Shown: piece after piece, positions 54,170 to 62,022 of the stretch
Position numbering within the stretch: position 1 is the first letter of the stretch
How the letters are laid out: every line of letters begins with the position of its first letter
Source: Alphaproteobacteria bacterium
GTDB lineage: Bacteria > Pseudomonadota > Alphaproteobacteria > Micropepsales > Micropepsaceae
Direction: 5' to 3'
DNA length: 64,000 nucleotides
Assembly: GCA_947465395.1 (NCBI GenBank)
Contig: CANIAL010000001.1
Span: 1-64,000 of the forward strand
The notes under the pieces: model-generated
Databases searched by the model: none
What the model was told of the DNA's origin: nothing
The model's input: the letters and a program-made list of their open reading frames with translations, nothing else
Translations under genes and position numbers: made by a program

Positions 54170-54564
54170 GCCCTTTTGGCTTTTTTCTTCACAGGGTTCT
54201 TCTTGCCCGCGTTATAGGCGATGGCGGCGCGCACCAGCTTCTTCAATCCTGCCACATCCACCTTGTCGCTTTCCAGGTAATCAATCGAACGCCTGGCATT
54301 GCCATCCAACCCGTTGTTGAACAGCTTGCCGGGATCGGGAAATTTCGCGCCCCAGGCAAAGGTGAGTTTCACCTTGCCCTTGTGCGCGTTGGCGACGGCG
54401 ATCATGCCGCCATCCTTGTACCAGACAGGACTGCCCATCCATTTCCATTCTTCCGTGATGCCCGGCTCGGCGGCCCGGATGGCTTTGCGCACGGCGGCAA
54501 ATGTCTTGCCGCGCCAGTCAGTGATGCCGGCGATCAGCTTGTCGATTTTCTGGGATGGGGTCAT
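54166..54564 (-). CDS. DUF1801 family protein
   Basis: The 132-residue protein of the DUF1801/YdhG-like fold has EEWKWMGSPVWYKDGGMIAV near residues 38-57 and VKLTFAWGAKFPDPGKLFN near 65-83. It ends in a basic tail (KKNPVKKKAKRA). The fold resembles frataxin-type and YjbR proteins, but the function is not known. The gene starts within the last four bases of the GT25 gene (ATGA), so the two form a minus-strand operon inserted between dnaB and alr. Confidence 0.85.
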   Translation of the reverse strand: MTPSQKIDKLIAGITDWRGKTFAAVRKAIRAAEPGITEEWKWMGSPVWYKDGGMIAVANAHKGKVKLTFAWGAKFPDPGKLFNNGLDGNARRSIDYLESDKVDVAGLKKLVRAAIAYNAGKKNPVKKKAKRA

Positions 54565-55340
54565 GAGACAGTCCTGATCTTGATCAGCCTGGCGCGGCCC
54601 GTCAGCACCAGCGCCAGTTGCCGTGGCACCAGTTTCAGATCATAGCCGAACCGGATCAACTCACGCCGCACATAGGTCAGGTTGATTTTTCGGAAACCCA
54701 CCCGGAACGCCTCGATGTCCGATTTCTGGCCAATGAATTCATCCTGGCGCGCGATGGCGGGAACCAGTTGTTCCGGGTCCAGGGCTGCGAAGATGGGTGA
54801 ATTGTTGGGATTGAACAGAAGATGATCCACCGGCAGGGTAAAATGCTGAATAGGAGCCAAAAGCTGCGCGCCCGCCCGCGACAGGATGTAAGCCGCGGCC
54901 CCCGTGTGGCGTGATCGCAGCCGCGCGATCTGGAAACCCCGCCCCACATCATGCGCATCCGACAGCAATATCGCCTGGCCCTGCGGTCCGTAATGTTCCA
55001 GCTTCACCAAATCGGTACCGGCCGGAATCCAGTCCGCGTTCCGCAGCCAGTCCCCATCCATGATCCGCACATCGTCTTCCATGAAGACAGCGTAATGGTC
55101 GCCGCTGTCCAGAAACTGCCGCCAGGCACGGCGGTGCGAAAGCGTGCAGCACTGGTCGCCAAGCCCAATCTCGCCCAGCGGGCCATTCTGGGCGAATGTG
55201 GCGTCCATCGCGGTGGGCGTGATTTCGCGCGCGTCAATCGCGTCCACGCGCACCGGCGTCAGGCCAACCGCCGCCAGTCTCCGGGTCATGGCGGCCAGGC
55301 GATCGGGCCGCCGCGCCAGATTGATCAGGTAAAGCCGCAT
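54561..55340 (-). CDS. Glycosyltransferase family 25 protein
   Basis: The 259-residue protein starts MRLYLINLARRPDRLAAMTR, the GT25 N-terminal signature (xxINLxRRxDR). It also has CCTLSHRRAWRQFLDSG near residues 64-80 and AVFMEDDVRIMDGDWL near 84-99 with an acidic metal-binding pair. GT25 enzymes usually transfer galactose or a related sugar to lipopolysaccharide. No LPS cluster surrounds it, so the acceptor is unknown. The ATG at 55340 is chosen at the signature. It is coupled to the DUF1801 gene. Confidence 0.87.
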   Translation of the reverse strand: MRLYLINLARRPDRLAAMTRRLAAVGLTPVRVDAIDAREITPTAMDATFAQNGPLGEIGLGDQCCTLSHRRAWRQFLDSGDHYAVFMEDDVRIMDGDWLRNADWIPAGTDLVKLEHYGPQGQAILLSDAHDVGRGFQIARLRSRHTGAAAYILSRAGAQLLAPIQHFTLPVDHLLFNPNNSPIFAALDPEQLVPAIARQDEFIGQKSDIEAFRVGFRKINLTYVRRELIRFGYDLKLVPRQLALVLTGRARLIKIRTVS

Positions 55341-55452
55341 TTGGCGGTTATGCCCGCCGCCGCTCAAAACTGCAATTTTCCATGAAAATTGCGTGATTTG
55401 GCGGGCACGCTATGATGGGCGAAGCGGGGCGGGTCGAAAGAAGAAGCATCTG

Positions 55453-56073
55453 GTGAGCGACAACAGCCTGGCCCTCAACCATTTCCAGCGCCTGCAACGC
55501 AGGGCGCCCAAGCGTCCCTTGCGCAATACCACCCTGACTTGGGCGCTGGTGGCGCTGGTCCATGTTCTTTTCTTCTTGATGCTGACGGTGGCAGGGCGCC
55601 AGACATTGGTGCTGCAACGCCCGCTGATCGAAACCATCTTCACGCTTGCCACCCTGCCGCGCGGTGACGCGCCCAAGGTGATCCTGATCCGGCCCGATGT
55701 GCCATCCACGCGCCCGCCCATGATCACCACAGCGCCCACGCTGGTTCCGCCGCCCCTGGAATTTACCGTGCCGCCCCAAACGCCAGCCGATGTCCTGCGG
55801 GCGATTGGCGAGGCGTTATCCTGCGGCGCTTCCAATTTTGAAAACCTTACCCAGGCCGAACGCGCCCGCTGCCACCGCACGCCCTGGATCGCCCGGCGCC
55901 TGGCCAACGGCACATTGGTGCTGGAAGCGCCGCCCCGTCTGAACGAGCCGACCACCCGCGTGGTCACCGGCGCCGAGCAGCTCCGCCGTGACATGATGAC
56001 GGCGCCCGCCTGTGCGCCCTTGTCGAACGCGCCTTGTATCGACGATATGTTTAGTGGGCGCAACGCGCGTTAA
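55453..56073 (+). CDS. Membrane-anchored TonB-like protein of unknown function
   Basis: The 206-residue protein has a cytoplasmic N-terminus rich in Arg/Lys (HFQRLQRRAPKRPLRNT), one membrane helix at about residues 27-47 (WALVALVHVLFFLMLTVAGR), and a periplasmic domain with a proline-rich linker (STRPPMITTAPTLVPPPLEF). Four to five cysteines lie in the C-terminal half (LSCGASNF, ARCHRTPW, ACAPLSNAPCIDD), suggesting disulfides. The topology resembles TonB/TolA-type proteins, but the C-terminal TonB fold is not evident and no ExbBD genes are near. The start is probably GTG at 55453. Confidence 0.6.
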   Translation: MSDNSLALNHFQRLQRRAPKRPLRNTTLTWALVALVHVLFFLMLTVAGRQTLVLQRPLIETIFTLATLPRGDAPKVILIRPDVPSTRPPMITTAPTLVPPPLEFTVPPQTPADVLRAIGEALSCGASNFENLTQAERARCHRTPWIARRLANGTLVLEAPPRLNEPTTRVVTGAEQLRRDMMTAPACAPLSNAPCIDDMFSGRNAR

Positions 56074-56076
56074 TTT

Positions 56077-56181
56077 TACCCCCTCCGCCTTTCGCAGCTT
56101 TGCTCGGATGTCCATTGGACATCCTTCGCGCTGCTGCTGGCACCTCCCCCTTCCATGCGCTGCGCGCAAAGGGGGAGGGCG
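56077..56181. repeat. Intergenic palindromic element, copy 3
   Basis: Between the TonB-like gene and alr: ACCCCCTCCGCCTTTCGCA, a hairpin GGATGTCCATTGGACATCC, CTGGCACCTCCCCC, a short stem (CATGCGCTGCGCGC) and GGGGGAGGGC. Outer arms and spacing match the copies at 6997 and 9579. The three inner hairpins are unrelated in sequence. Confidence 0.7.
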
Positions 56182-56237
56182 GGCCGGCGTATTCCTGCGT
56201 ACTAGCCTTTTCACGTCCAGACCGTCATTCTGCCGCC

Positions 56238-57353
56238 ATGCGCGATGGGGATTACGAGGCCGCCTTTCTGGAGGTACGGCTGGGGGCGATAGCCGCCAAT
56301 TACCGGGCCTATCAAAGGCTGGCCGGTCCTGCCGCCGTTGCCGGCATGGTCAAGGCAGATGCGTATGGGCTGGGGGCAGGCATGGTCGCACCGGCGTTGG
56401 CCGATGCGGGTTGCGACAGCTTCTTCGTGGCGCGGCTGGATGAAGGCGTGCGGCTGCGCAAGCTCATCCCCAATGCGCGAATTTTCATCCTGGACGGCGC
56501 CGCGCCGGACGCTGTGCCGGCGCTGATCAGTCACAAGTTGATCCCGGTGCTGAACTCGCTGGCAGAAATCGCGGGCTGGTCGGCGGCGGCGCAAACCTCG
56601 CGCCGGGCGCTGGACTGCGCCATTCACCTGGACACGGGCATGAACCGGCTGGGCCTGCCGGGACATGAACTCGGTATTCTGGCCGGGGAAAGCGCCAAGC
56701 GGCTGGCGGGTCTCAACCTGGTCTTGATCATGAGCCACCTGGCATCAGGCGACGAGCCGGATTCCTCACAGAACGCCGAACAACGCGATCGTTTTCGTAC
56801 TGCCCTGGCCATGCTGCCGCCCGCGCCCGCCAGCTTGGCGGCATCGGGCGGCGTCTTCCTGGGGCGCGATTATCTGTTCGACATGGTGCGGCCCGGCATC
56901 GGCATTTATGGCGGCCATCCCCGCCCGGGACATGGACAAAATCCCTTCCAGGCCACCGCCATCCTGTCGGCGCGAATCCTGCAATTGCGCCGAATTGACA
57001 AGGGAGAAAGCGTTGGCTACGCAGCCACGTTCCGCGCAAAAAGGCCCAGCATGATCGCCACCATGGCGCTTGGTTACGCCGATGGCATTCCGCGCGCCGC
57101 CATTCATCGCGGCGAGGTGGAATTGGCGGGCCAGCGCGTGCCCTTCGCAGGCCGCATTTCCATGGATCTGATCACGCTCGACGCCACCGATCTGCCCGAT
57201 GGCGCGGTGAAGGTGGGCGACATGGCCAAGGTGTTTGGTGCCAGCGTGACGCTCGATGACCTGGCGGTAGCCGCCGGCACAAACACATACGAGATTCTCA
57301 CCGGCCTGACGGCACGCGTGCCGCGCCATTACAGCAACGAAGGCGCGGCATGA
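56238..57353 (+). CDS. alr: Alanine racemase
   Basis: This PLP enzyme makes D-alanine for peptidoglycan. The 371-residue protein has PLP-binding Lys39 in VKADAYGLGAGM, HLDTGMNRLG near residue 132, MVRPGIGIYGG near 216, the catalytic Tyr in SVGYAATFRA near 256, ALGYADGIPRA near 277 and RISMDLITLDATDLP near 305. The ATG at 56238 gives a standard N-terminus; upstream open frame runs through the repeat element and is discarded. The stop overlaps the mlaE start by four bases. alr after dnaB and before radA is a recurrent order in the class. Confidence 0.95.
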   Translation: MRDGDYEAAFLEVRLGAIAANYRAYQRLAGPAAVAGMVKADAYGLGAGMVAPALADAGCDSFFVARLDEGVRLRKLIPNARIFILDGAAPDAVPALISHKLIPVLNSLAEIAGWSAAAQTSRRALDCAIHLDTGMNRLGLPGHELGILAGESAKRLAGLNLVLIMSHLASGDEPDSSQNAEQRDRFRTALAMLPPAPASLAASGGVFLGRDYLFDMVRPGIGIYGGHPRPGHGQNPFQATAILSARILQLRRIDKGESVGYAATFRAKRPSMIATMALGYADGIPRAAIHRGEVELAGQRVPFAGRISMDLITLDATDLPDGAVKVGDMAKVFGASVTLDDLAVAAGTNTYEILTGLTARVPRHYSNEGAA

Positions 57354-58123
57354 ACATTTTTGCCGGCATAGGCGCAGGTGTGCTGGGCCTCCTGGCCGAT
57401 ATCGGGCGGCTGGCCATGTTCACGGGCCGTGCGCTGGTGGCGCTGGTCAGCCCGCCACTTTATGGGCGGCTGATCATGGGGCAGATTCTGCGCATCGGTT
57501 ATTTCTCATTGCCTGTTGTCGGCCTGACGGCCTTCTTCACCGGCGGCGTGCTGGCGCTGCAAATCTATCTGGGCGGCAACCGTTTCGGCGCCGAAGCCAT
57601 CGTGCCGCAGGTGGTGGTACTGGGCATCACGCGCGAGCTGGGTCCCGTGATTGCGGGCCTGATGGTGTCGGGCCGGGTGGCCGCTGCCATTGCCGCCGAG
57701 ATCGGCACCATGAAGGTGACCGAGCAGATTGATGCCCTGACCACGCTTGCCACCAACCCCATCAAGTATCTGGTGGTGCCGCGCCTGGTGGCTGCCGTCA
57801 TTTCCATGCCCATCCTGGCGGGTATCGCCGATTCCATCGGCGTTTTCGGCGGCTATGTGGTGGCGACAGCCAGTCTGCACTTCACCGGCTCCATCTATCT
57901 CAAGAACACCATGGATTTCGCCACCCAAGGCGACATCGTTTCCGGCCTGGTGAAGGCGGCGGTGTTTGGCTTCATCATTGCCCTAATGGGCTGCTATCAC
58001 GGCTTTCATTCCAAGGGTGGGGCGCAAGGTGTGGGCGCGGCCACCACCGCGGCGGTGGTGTCGTCTTCCATCCTGATCCTGGCGGCGGATTACCTCCTCA
58101 CATCCGTGTTGTTCGGCCGATGA
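57350..58123 (+). CDS. mlaE: ABC transporter permease, MlaE family
   Basis: This is the inner-membrane permease of a phospholipid-trafficking (Mla/Ttg2-type) ABC system. The 257-residue protein has about five or six spans and the MlaE signature region TRELGPVIAGLMVSGRVAAA near residues 94-113, AAEIGTMKVTEQIDALTTLA near 115-134, and NPIKYLVVPRLVAAVISMP near 136-154. It is linked by ATGA overlaps both to alr upstream and to its ATPase mlaF downstream. The MCE-domain subunit (MlaD) that normally completes the system does not follow here. Confidence 0.92.
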   Translation: MNIFAGIGAGVLGLLADIGRLAMFTGRALVALVSPPLYGRLIMGQILRIGYFSLPVVGLTAFFTGGVLALQIYLGGNRFGAEAIVPQVVVLGITRELGPVIAGLMVSGRVAAAIAAEIGTMKVTEQIDALTTLATNPIKYLVVPRLVAAVISMPILAGIADSIGVFGGYVVATASLHFTGSIYLKNTMDFATQGDIVSGLVKAAVFGFIIALMGCYHGFHSKGGAQGVGAATTAAVVSSSILILAADYLLTSVLFGR

Positions 58124-58887
58124 ACCCGAAAATCCAGCTCATCGGCGTCAAGAAGCATTTCGGGGCCAAGAAGGTCCTGGACGGCGTTGATTTGACCATC
58201 GAGAAAAACTCCTCGCTGGTGGTGATCGGCGGCTCTGGCACCGGCAAGTCAGTGATGATCAAATGCGTGCTGGGCATCCTGCGCCCCGACGAGGGCACCA
58301 TCCTGGTGGATGGCGAAGACGTCACGCATCTGTCGGGCGCCGCGCGCGACAAGGTGATGACCAAGTTCGGCATGCTCTTCCAGGGCGGGGCGCTGTTCGA
58401 CAGCTTGCTAGTCTGGGAAAATGTGGCCTTCGGTCTGATCCAGGGTCGTGGCATGAAGCGGGCCGAAGCGCGCGACATCGCCATTTCCAAGCTCGCCAAG
58501 GTGGGCCTGCCGGAAGACGTGGCGTATCTGTCACCGTCGGAATTGTCGGGTGGCATGCAGAAGCGCGTGGGCCTGGCCCGCGCCATCGCCGCCAACCCGG
58601 AAATTATTTTCTTCGACGAGCCCACCACGGGCCTGGACCCCATCATGGCGGACGTGATCAACGAATTGATCGTCTCCACCGTGCGCGATGTGGGGGCGAC
58701 GGCGCTGTCCATCACCCATGACATGGTGTCGGCGCGGAAAATCTCCGACCGCATCGCCATGCTCTATGGCGGCAAGATCATCTGGCAGGGTCCCACGGGC
58801 GAGATTGACCGTTCCGGCAATCCCTATGTGGACCAGTTTATTCACGGACGCGCTGACGGTCCCATCAGGATGGCGGTGAAGGCGTGA
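58120..58887 (+). CDS. mlaF: ABC transporter ATPase, MlaF family
   Basis: This is the ATP-binding subunit pairing with MlaE. The 255-residue protein has Walker A GGSGTGKSVMIKCVLG near residues 37-52, signature LSGGMQKRVGLARAI near 143-157, Walker B IIFFDEPTTGLDPI near 164-177 and the switch His in SITHDMVSA near 197. FGMLFQGGALFDSLLVWENV near 84-103 is the family-typical Q-loop. It overlaps mlaE and the next small gene by four bases each, so at least four genes share one coupled message. Confidence 0.94.
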   Translation: MNPKIQLIGVKKHFGAKKVLDGVDLTIEKNSSLVVIGGSGTGKSVMIKCVLGILRPDEGTILVDGEDVTHLSGAARDKVMTKFGMLFQGGALFDSLLVWENVAFGLIQGRGMKRAEARDIAISKLAKVGLPEDVAYLSPSELSGGMQKRVGLARAIAANPEIIFFDEPTTGLDPIMADVINELIVSTVRDVGATALSITHDMVSARKISDRIAMLYGGKIIWQGPTGEIDRSGNPYVDQFIHGRADGPIRMAVKA

Positions 58888-59237
58888 AGGCGGCGCTGGC
58901 ACTGCTTGCGCTGCTGGCGGCAACGCCCGCGCATGCTGCGACCTGCAAGGCCAACCCGGCGCTCACCGGTCCCTGCGAAACAACGCGGGGCGCGGTCTAT
59001 GAAACCGCCGACGGATTGATGTTCCAGATGGATTTTCGCAAGCAGACTCTCACGCTTGAGCCGGCCATGCCACCCAACCTGTCCGACGCCTGGGAGCAAG
59101 GCTCGCATGTGCGGGTCAAGGGCATGTTCGAAATTTGCCCGCTTCCGGCCACAGGCGCGCTGTACCATGTCTGCATTGAATCGGCAGATGAGCTTTCCAT
59201 CATCAATGTGGTGGGCAACGGCAAAAAAAGGCGCTGA
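58884..59237 (+). CDS. Small exported protein downstream of mlaF
   Basis: The 117-residue protein has a signal peptide (MKAALALLALLAATPAHAAT, cleavage after AHA near residue 18) and a mature domain of about 98 residues with four cysteines (TCKANPALTGPCETTRG, FEICPLP, LYHVCIES) that could form two disulfides. The start is GTG at 58884, overlapping the mlaF stop. I do not recognise the family. Its coupling to mlaEF suggests a periplasmic partner or an unrelated passenger; it has no MCE domain, so it does not replace MlaD. Confidence 0.7.
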   Translation: MKAALALLALLAATPAHAATCKANPALTGPCETTRGAVYETADGLMFQMDFRKQTLTLEPAMPPNLSDAWEQGSHVRVKGMFEICPLPATGALYHVCIESADELSIINVVGNGKKRR

Positions 59238-59239
59238 GC

Positions 59240-59833
59240 ATGTTCCTGGATCCCGTCACCCTTAAGGGCGATCACGTCACCCTGGTGCCGCTCAGCCCCC
59301 ATCACCATGACGAGCTGGTCGGCGCGGTGCAGGACGGCGAGCTCTGGAAGCTCTGGTACACCTTCATTCCCGAACCCGACAATATGGGCCGCGAGATCGA
59401 ACGCCGCCTGGGATTGCAGAAAGACGGCAGCATGCTGCCCTTCGCCATCATCAGCAACGATACCGGAAAGGCCGTGGGCATGACCAATTTCATGCATGCC
59501 GACGCCGTCAACCGACGAGTTGAGATTGGCGGCACCTGGTACCGTGCCTCGTCCCAGCGCACGGCGCTGAACACCGAATGCAAGTATCTGATGCTGCGCT
59601 ATGCGTTCGAGAATCTGGAATGCATCGCGGTGGAATTCCGCACCCATGTCATCAACATGCAGAGCCGCCGTGGCATCGAACGGCTGGGTGCCAAGCTGGA
59701 CGGCACCTTGCGCAACCACATGGTGATGCCCGACGGCACGATGCGCGACACGGTGGTCTATTCCATCATTGCCGGTGAGTGGCCGGCGGTGAAATCCCAC
59801 CTGGAATGGCAAATGCAGCGCCCCCGCCGATAG
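59240..59833 (+). CDS. GNAT-family acetyltransferase (RimJ/RimL-like)
   Basis: The 197-residue protein starts MFLDPVTLKGDHVTLVPLSP and has the RimJ/RimL layout: FAIISNDTGKAVGMTNFMHA near residues 72-91, VEIGGTWYRASSQRTALNTE near 98-117, and HVINMQSRRGIERLGAKLDG near 137-156, covering the acetyl-CoA site and the N-x-x-S/M helix. Members acetylate N-terminal amines or small molecules; the substrate is unknown. It follows the exported protein after two bases, so it probably belongs to the same transcript. Confidence 0.88.
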   Translation: MFLDPVTLKGDHVTLVPLSPHHHDELVGAVQDGELWKLWYTFIPEPDNMGREIERRLGLQKDGSMLPFAIISNDTGKAVGMTNFMHADAVNRRVEIGGTWYRASSQRTALNTECKYLMLRYAFENLECIAVEFRTHVINMQSRRGIERLGAKLDGTLRNHMVMPDGTMRDTVVYSIIAGEWPAVKSHLEWQMQRPRR

Positions 59834-59887
59834 CAACGAGCAAAAGCGGGCCTTGCCATTTTTGTTCTCTTTTTGTACCTATAGCGG

Positions 59888-61276
59888 ATGGCCAAGCCCA
59901 CCGCCTCGTTTGTCTGCCAGTCCTGTGGTTCTGCAGCGCCCAAATGGTCGGGAAAGTGCGAATCCTGCGGCGGCTGGAACACCATCGTGGAGGAGGGGGC
60001 TGCCCCCCCCATTTCCACGGGCGCCCGCCGGGTCAAGGGCCACAAATTCGCGCTGGAGGATCTGAAATCCCAGGACGCGCCGCCAGAGCGCCGCGCCACC
60101 GGCATCGCCGAATTCGACCGTGTGACAGGCGGCGGCCTGGTGCCGGGTTCGGCCCTTCTGGTGGGCGGGGATCCGGGCATCGGCAAGTCCACCATCATCC
60201 TGCAGGCGCTGGGCGAGTATGTGAAGAAGGGCGGCCATGCCATCTACATCTCCGGCGAAGAAGCCATGGCGCAGGTGCGCATGCGCGCTGCCCGCATGGG
60301 GCTGGCCGATGCGCCCTTGATGCTGGGCGCTGCCACCTGTGTCGAAGACATTCTCGCCACGCTGGAAAGCGGCCGGCCGCCCGGCATTGTCGCCATCGAT
60401 TCCATCCAGACCCTGTGGACCGGCGCGCTGGAGGCGGCCCCGGGAACAATAGCCCAGGTACGCACGGCAAGCTTTGATCTGGTGCGCTATGCCAAGGCCT
60501 CCGGTGCGGCGCTGCTGCTGGTGGGACATGTAACAAAGGACGGCCAGATTGCAGGGCCGAAAGCGGTGGAACATCTGGTGGATGCGGTGCTCTATTTCGA
60601 AGGTGAGCGCGGTCATCATTTCCGCGTGTTGCGGGCCGTGAAGAACCGCTTCGGCGCCACCGACGAAATCGGTGTGTTTGAAATGACCGGCAAGGGGCTT
60701 GCCGAAGTCGCCAACCCCTCCGCGCTGTTTCTGGGTGACCGCAAAAGCGCCGCCCCCGGCACGGCGGTGTTCGCCGGGCTGGAAGGTACACGGCCCCTGC
60801 TGTGCGAAATCCAGGCGTTGGTGGCGCCATCGTCTTACGGCACCCCGCGCCGGGCCGTGGTGGGCTGGGACACGGGGCGGCTGGCCATGATCCTGGCGGT
60901 GCTGGATGCGCGGGCCGGGGTGGGCATCGGTGGGGCCGATGTTTACCTGAACGTGGCGGGCGGGCTGAAAATCAGCGAACCGGCGGCCGATCTGGCTACC
61001 GCCGCGGCCCTAGTTTCGTCCCTGGGGGGCGAGCCGTTGCCCCGCGACACTGTTTTTTTCGGGGAAATCTCCCTTTCCGGCGACATCCGCCCAGTTCCCC
61101 AGGCCGAAGCCCGGGCCAAGGAAGCCGCAAAGCTGGGCTTTACCCGCGCCTATGTCCCCAAGGGGACGCGGATCGAGGGAGCGGGCCTGCAGGTCACGGA
61201 AATTGCCAACGTGGCGGATTTACTGGCGTTCGCACCAAGTCCAACGTCAGGAAAACGTGCTAAACTCGAATCATGA
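59888..61276 (+). CDS. radA: DNA repair protein RadA
   Basis: This RecA-like ATPase drives branch migration in recombination. The 462-residue protein has an N-terminal four-cysteine zinc finger (CQSCGSAAPKWSGKCESCGG, residues 10-29), Walker A GGDPGIGKSTIILQALG near 96-112, SGEEAMAQVRMRA near 125, Walker B IVAIDSIQTL near 168, the RadA-specific KNRFGATDEIGVFEM near 252-266, and a C-terminal Lon-protease-like domain (VGIGGADVYLNVAGGLKI near 343). The stop overlaps cvpA by four bases. Confidence 0.95.
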   Translation: MAKPTASFVCQSCGSAAPKWSGKCESCGGWNTIVEEGAAPPISTGARRVKGHKFALEDLKSQDAPPERRATGIAEFDRVTGGGLVPGSALLVGGDPGIGKSTIILQALGEYVKKGGHAIYISGEEAMAQVRMRAARMGLADAPLMLGAATCVEDILATLESGRPPGIVAIDSIQTLWTGALEAAPGTIAQVRTASFDLVRYAKASGAALLLVGHVTKDGQIAGPKAVEHLVDAVLYFEGERGHHFRVLRAVKNRFGATDEIGVFEMTGKGLAEVANPSALFLGDRKSAAPGTAVFAGLEGTRPLLCEIQALVAPSSYGTPRRAVVGWDTGRLAMILAVLDARAGVGIGGADVYLNVAGGLKISEPAADLATAAALVSSLGGEPLPRDTVFFGEISLSGDIRPVPQAEARAKEAAKLGFTRAYVPKGTRIEGAGLQVTEIANVADLLAFAPSPTSGKRAKLES

Positions 61277-62022
61277 ATCTGTCCGTCACCTTCATAGACC
61301 TGGTGGTGGTCCTGGTGGTGCTTACCTCCATGGGCTACGCCATCTGGCGCGGCTTTCTGTGGGAAACGCTGACCATTTTCGCGTGGGGCACGGCGGCTTT
61401 CGCCACGCTCTATTTCGGCCCCTGGCTGGTGCCGCTGGCGCGCGGCATGGTCACGACCTACTGGATGGCGGCGCTGATCGCCTATGCGGGCGTATTCCTG
61501 GTGGTGTTCATTCCCCTTTCCTTCATGAGACACCGTTTTTCCGAAAGCGTGAAACATTCGCCCATCGGGCCGCTGGATCGCGCCATGGGCGCTGCGTTCG
61601 GCATACTGCGGGGGCTGGTGATCATCGGCATTTCGTACCTGGCGTTTACCTATTTCGTGCCCATCCGCCAGCAACCGAACTGGCTGACCCAGGCTCGCTT
61701 CCTGCCGCTGATGCAAAGCACGGGGGAAGTTCTGCTGTCCCTGGTGCCGGACCAGGACCGGGACGGTTTTGCCACAGCCACCACCGCCCCGGCGAAACAG
61801 GACAATGACCAGCTTGGCGCCCTGATCCGCCAGACGGACACCAGCCGCCCGGCAAGGGTTCCCAAAAAGCCTGCCCCGGTTAACGTAGAAAAAGCCTCTT
61901 CTGATGCGCCAAAAACCGCAGAAAAAACGGCGGACAGCAATGCAAAGAAAGCCTATGGCGCCGATGACCGCCGCGCGCTAGACAGGCTCATGGAGACGAC
62001 CGGCGGAAACAGCGGGCGATGA
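61273..62022 (+). CDS. cvpA: CvpA family membrane protein
   Basis: The 249-residue protein has the CvpA domain in residues 1-170: four hydrophobic spans with the hallmark VTFIDLVVVLVVLTSMGYAI near residues 5-24 and RGFLWETLTIFAWGTAAFAT near 27-46. The polar C-terminal extension of about 80 residues is Ala/Lys-rich (APVNVEKASSDAPKTAEKTA). The family was named for colicin V production and lies before purF in many bacteria, as here. Its biochemical role is unclear, with envelope maintenance suggested. It is coupled on both sides by ATGA overlaps. Confidence 0.92.
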   Translation: MNLSVTFIDLVVVLVVLTSMGYAIWRGFLWETLTIFAWGTAAFATLYFGPWLVPLARGMVTTYWMAALIAYAGVFLVVFIPLSFMRHRFSESVKHSPIGPLDRAMGAAFGILRGLVIIGISYLAFTYFVPIRQQPNWLTQARFLPLMQSTGEVLLSLVPDQDRDGFATATTAPAKQDNDQLGALIRQTDTSRPARVPKKPAPVNVEKASSDAPKTAEKTADSNAKKAYGADDRRALDRLMETTGGNSGR

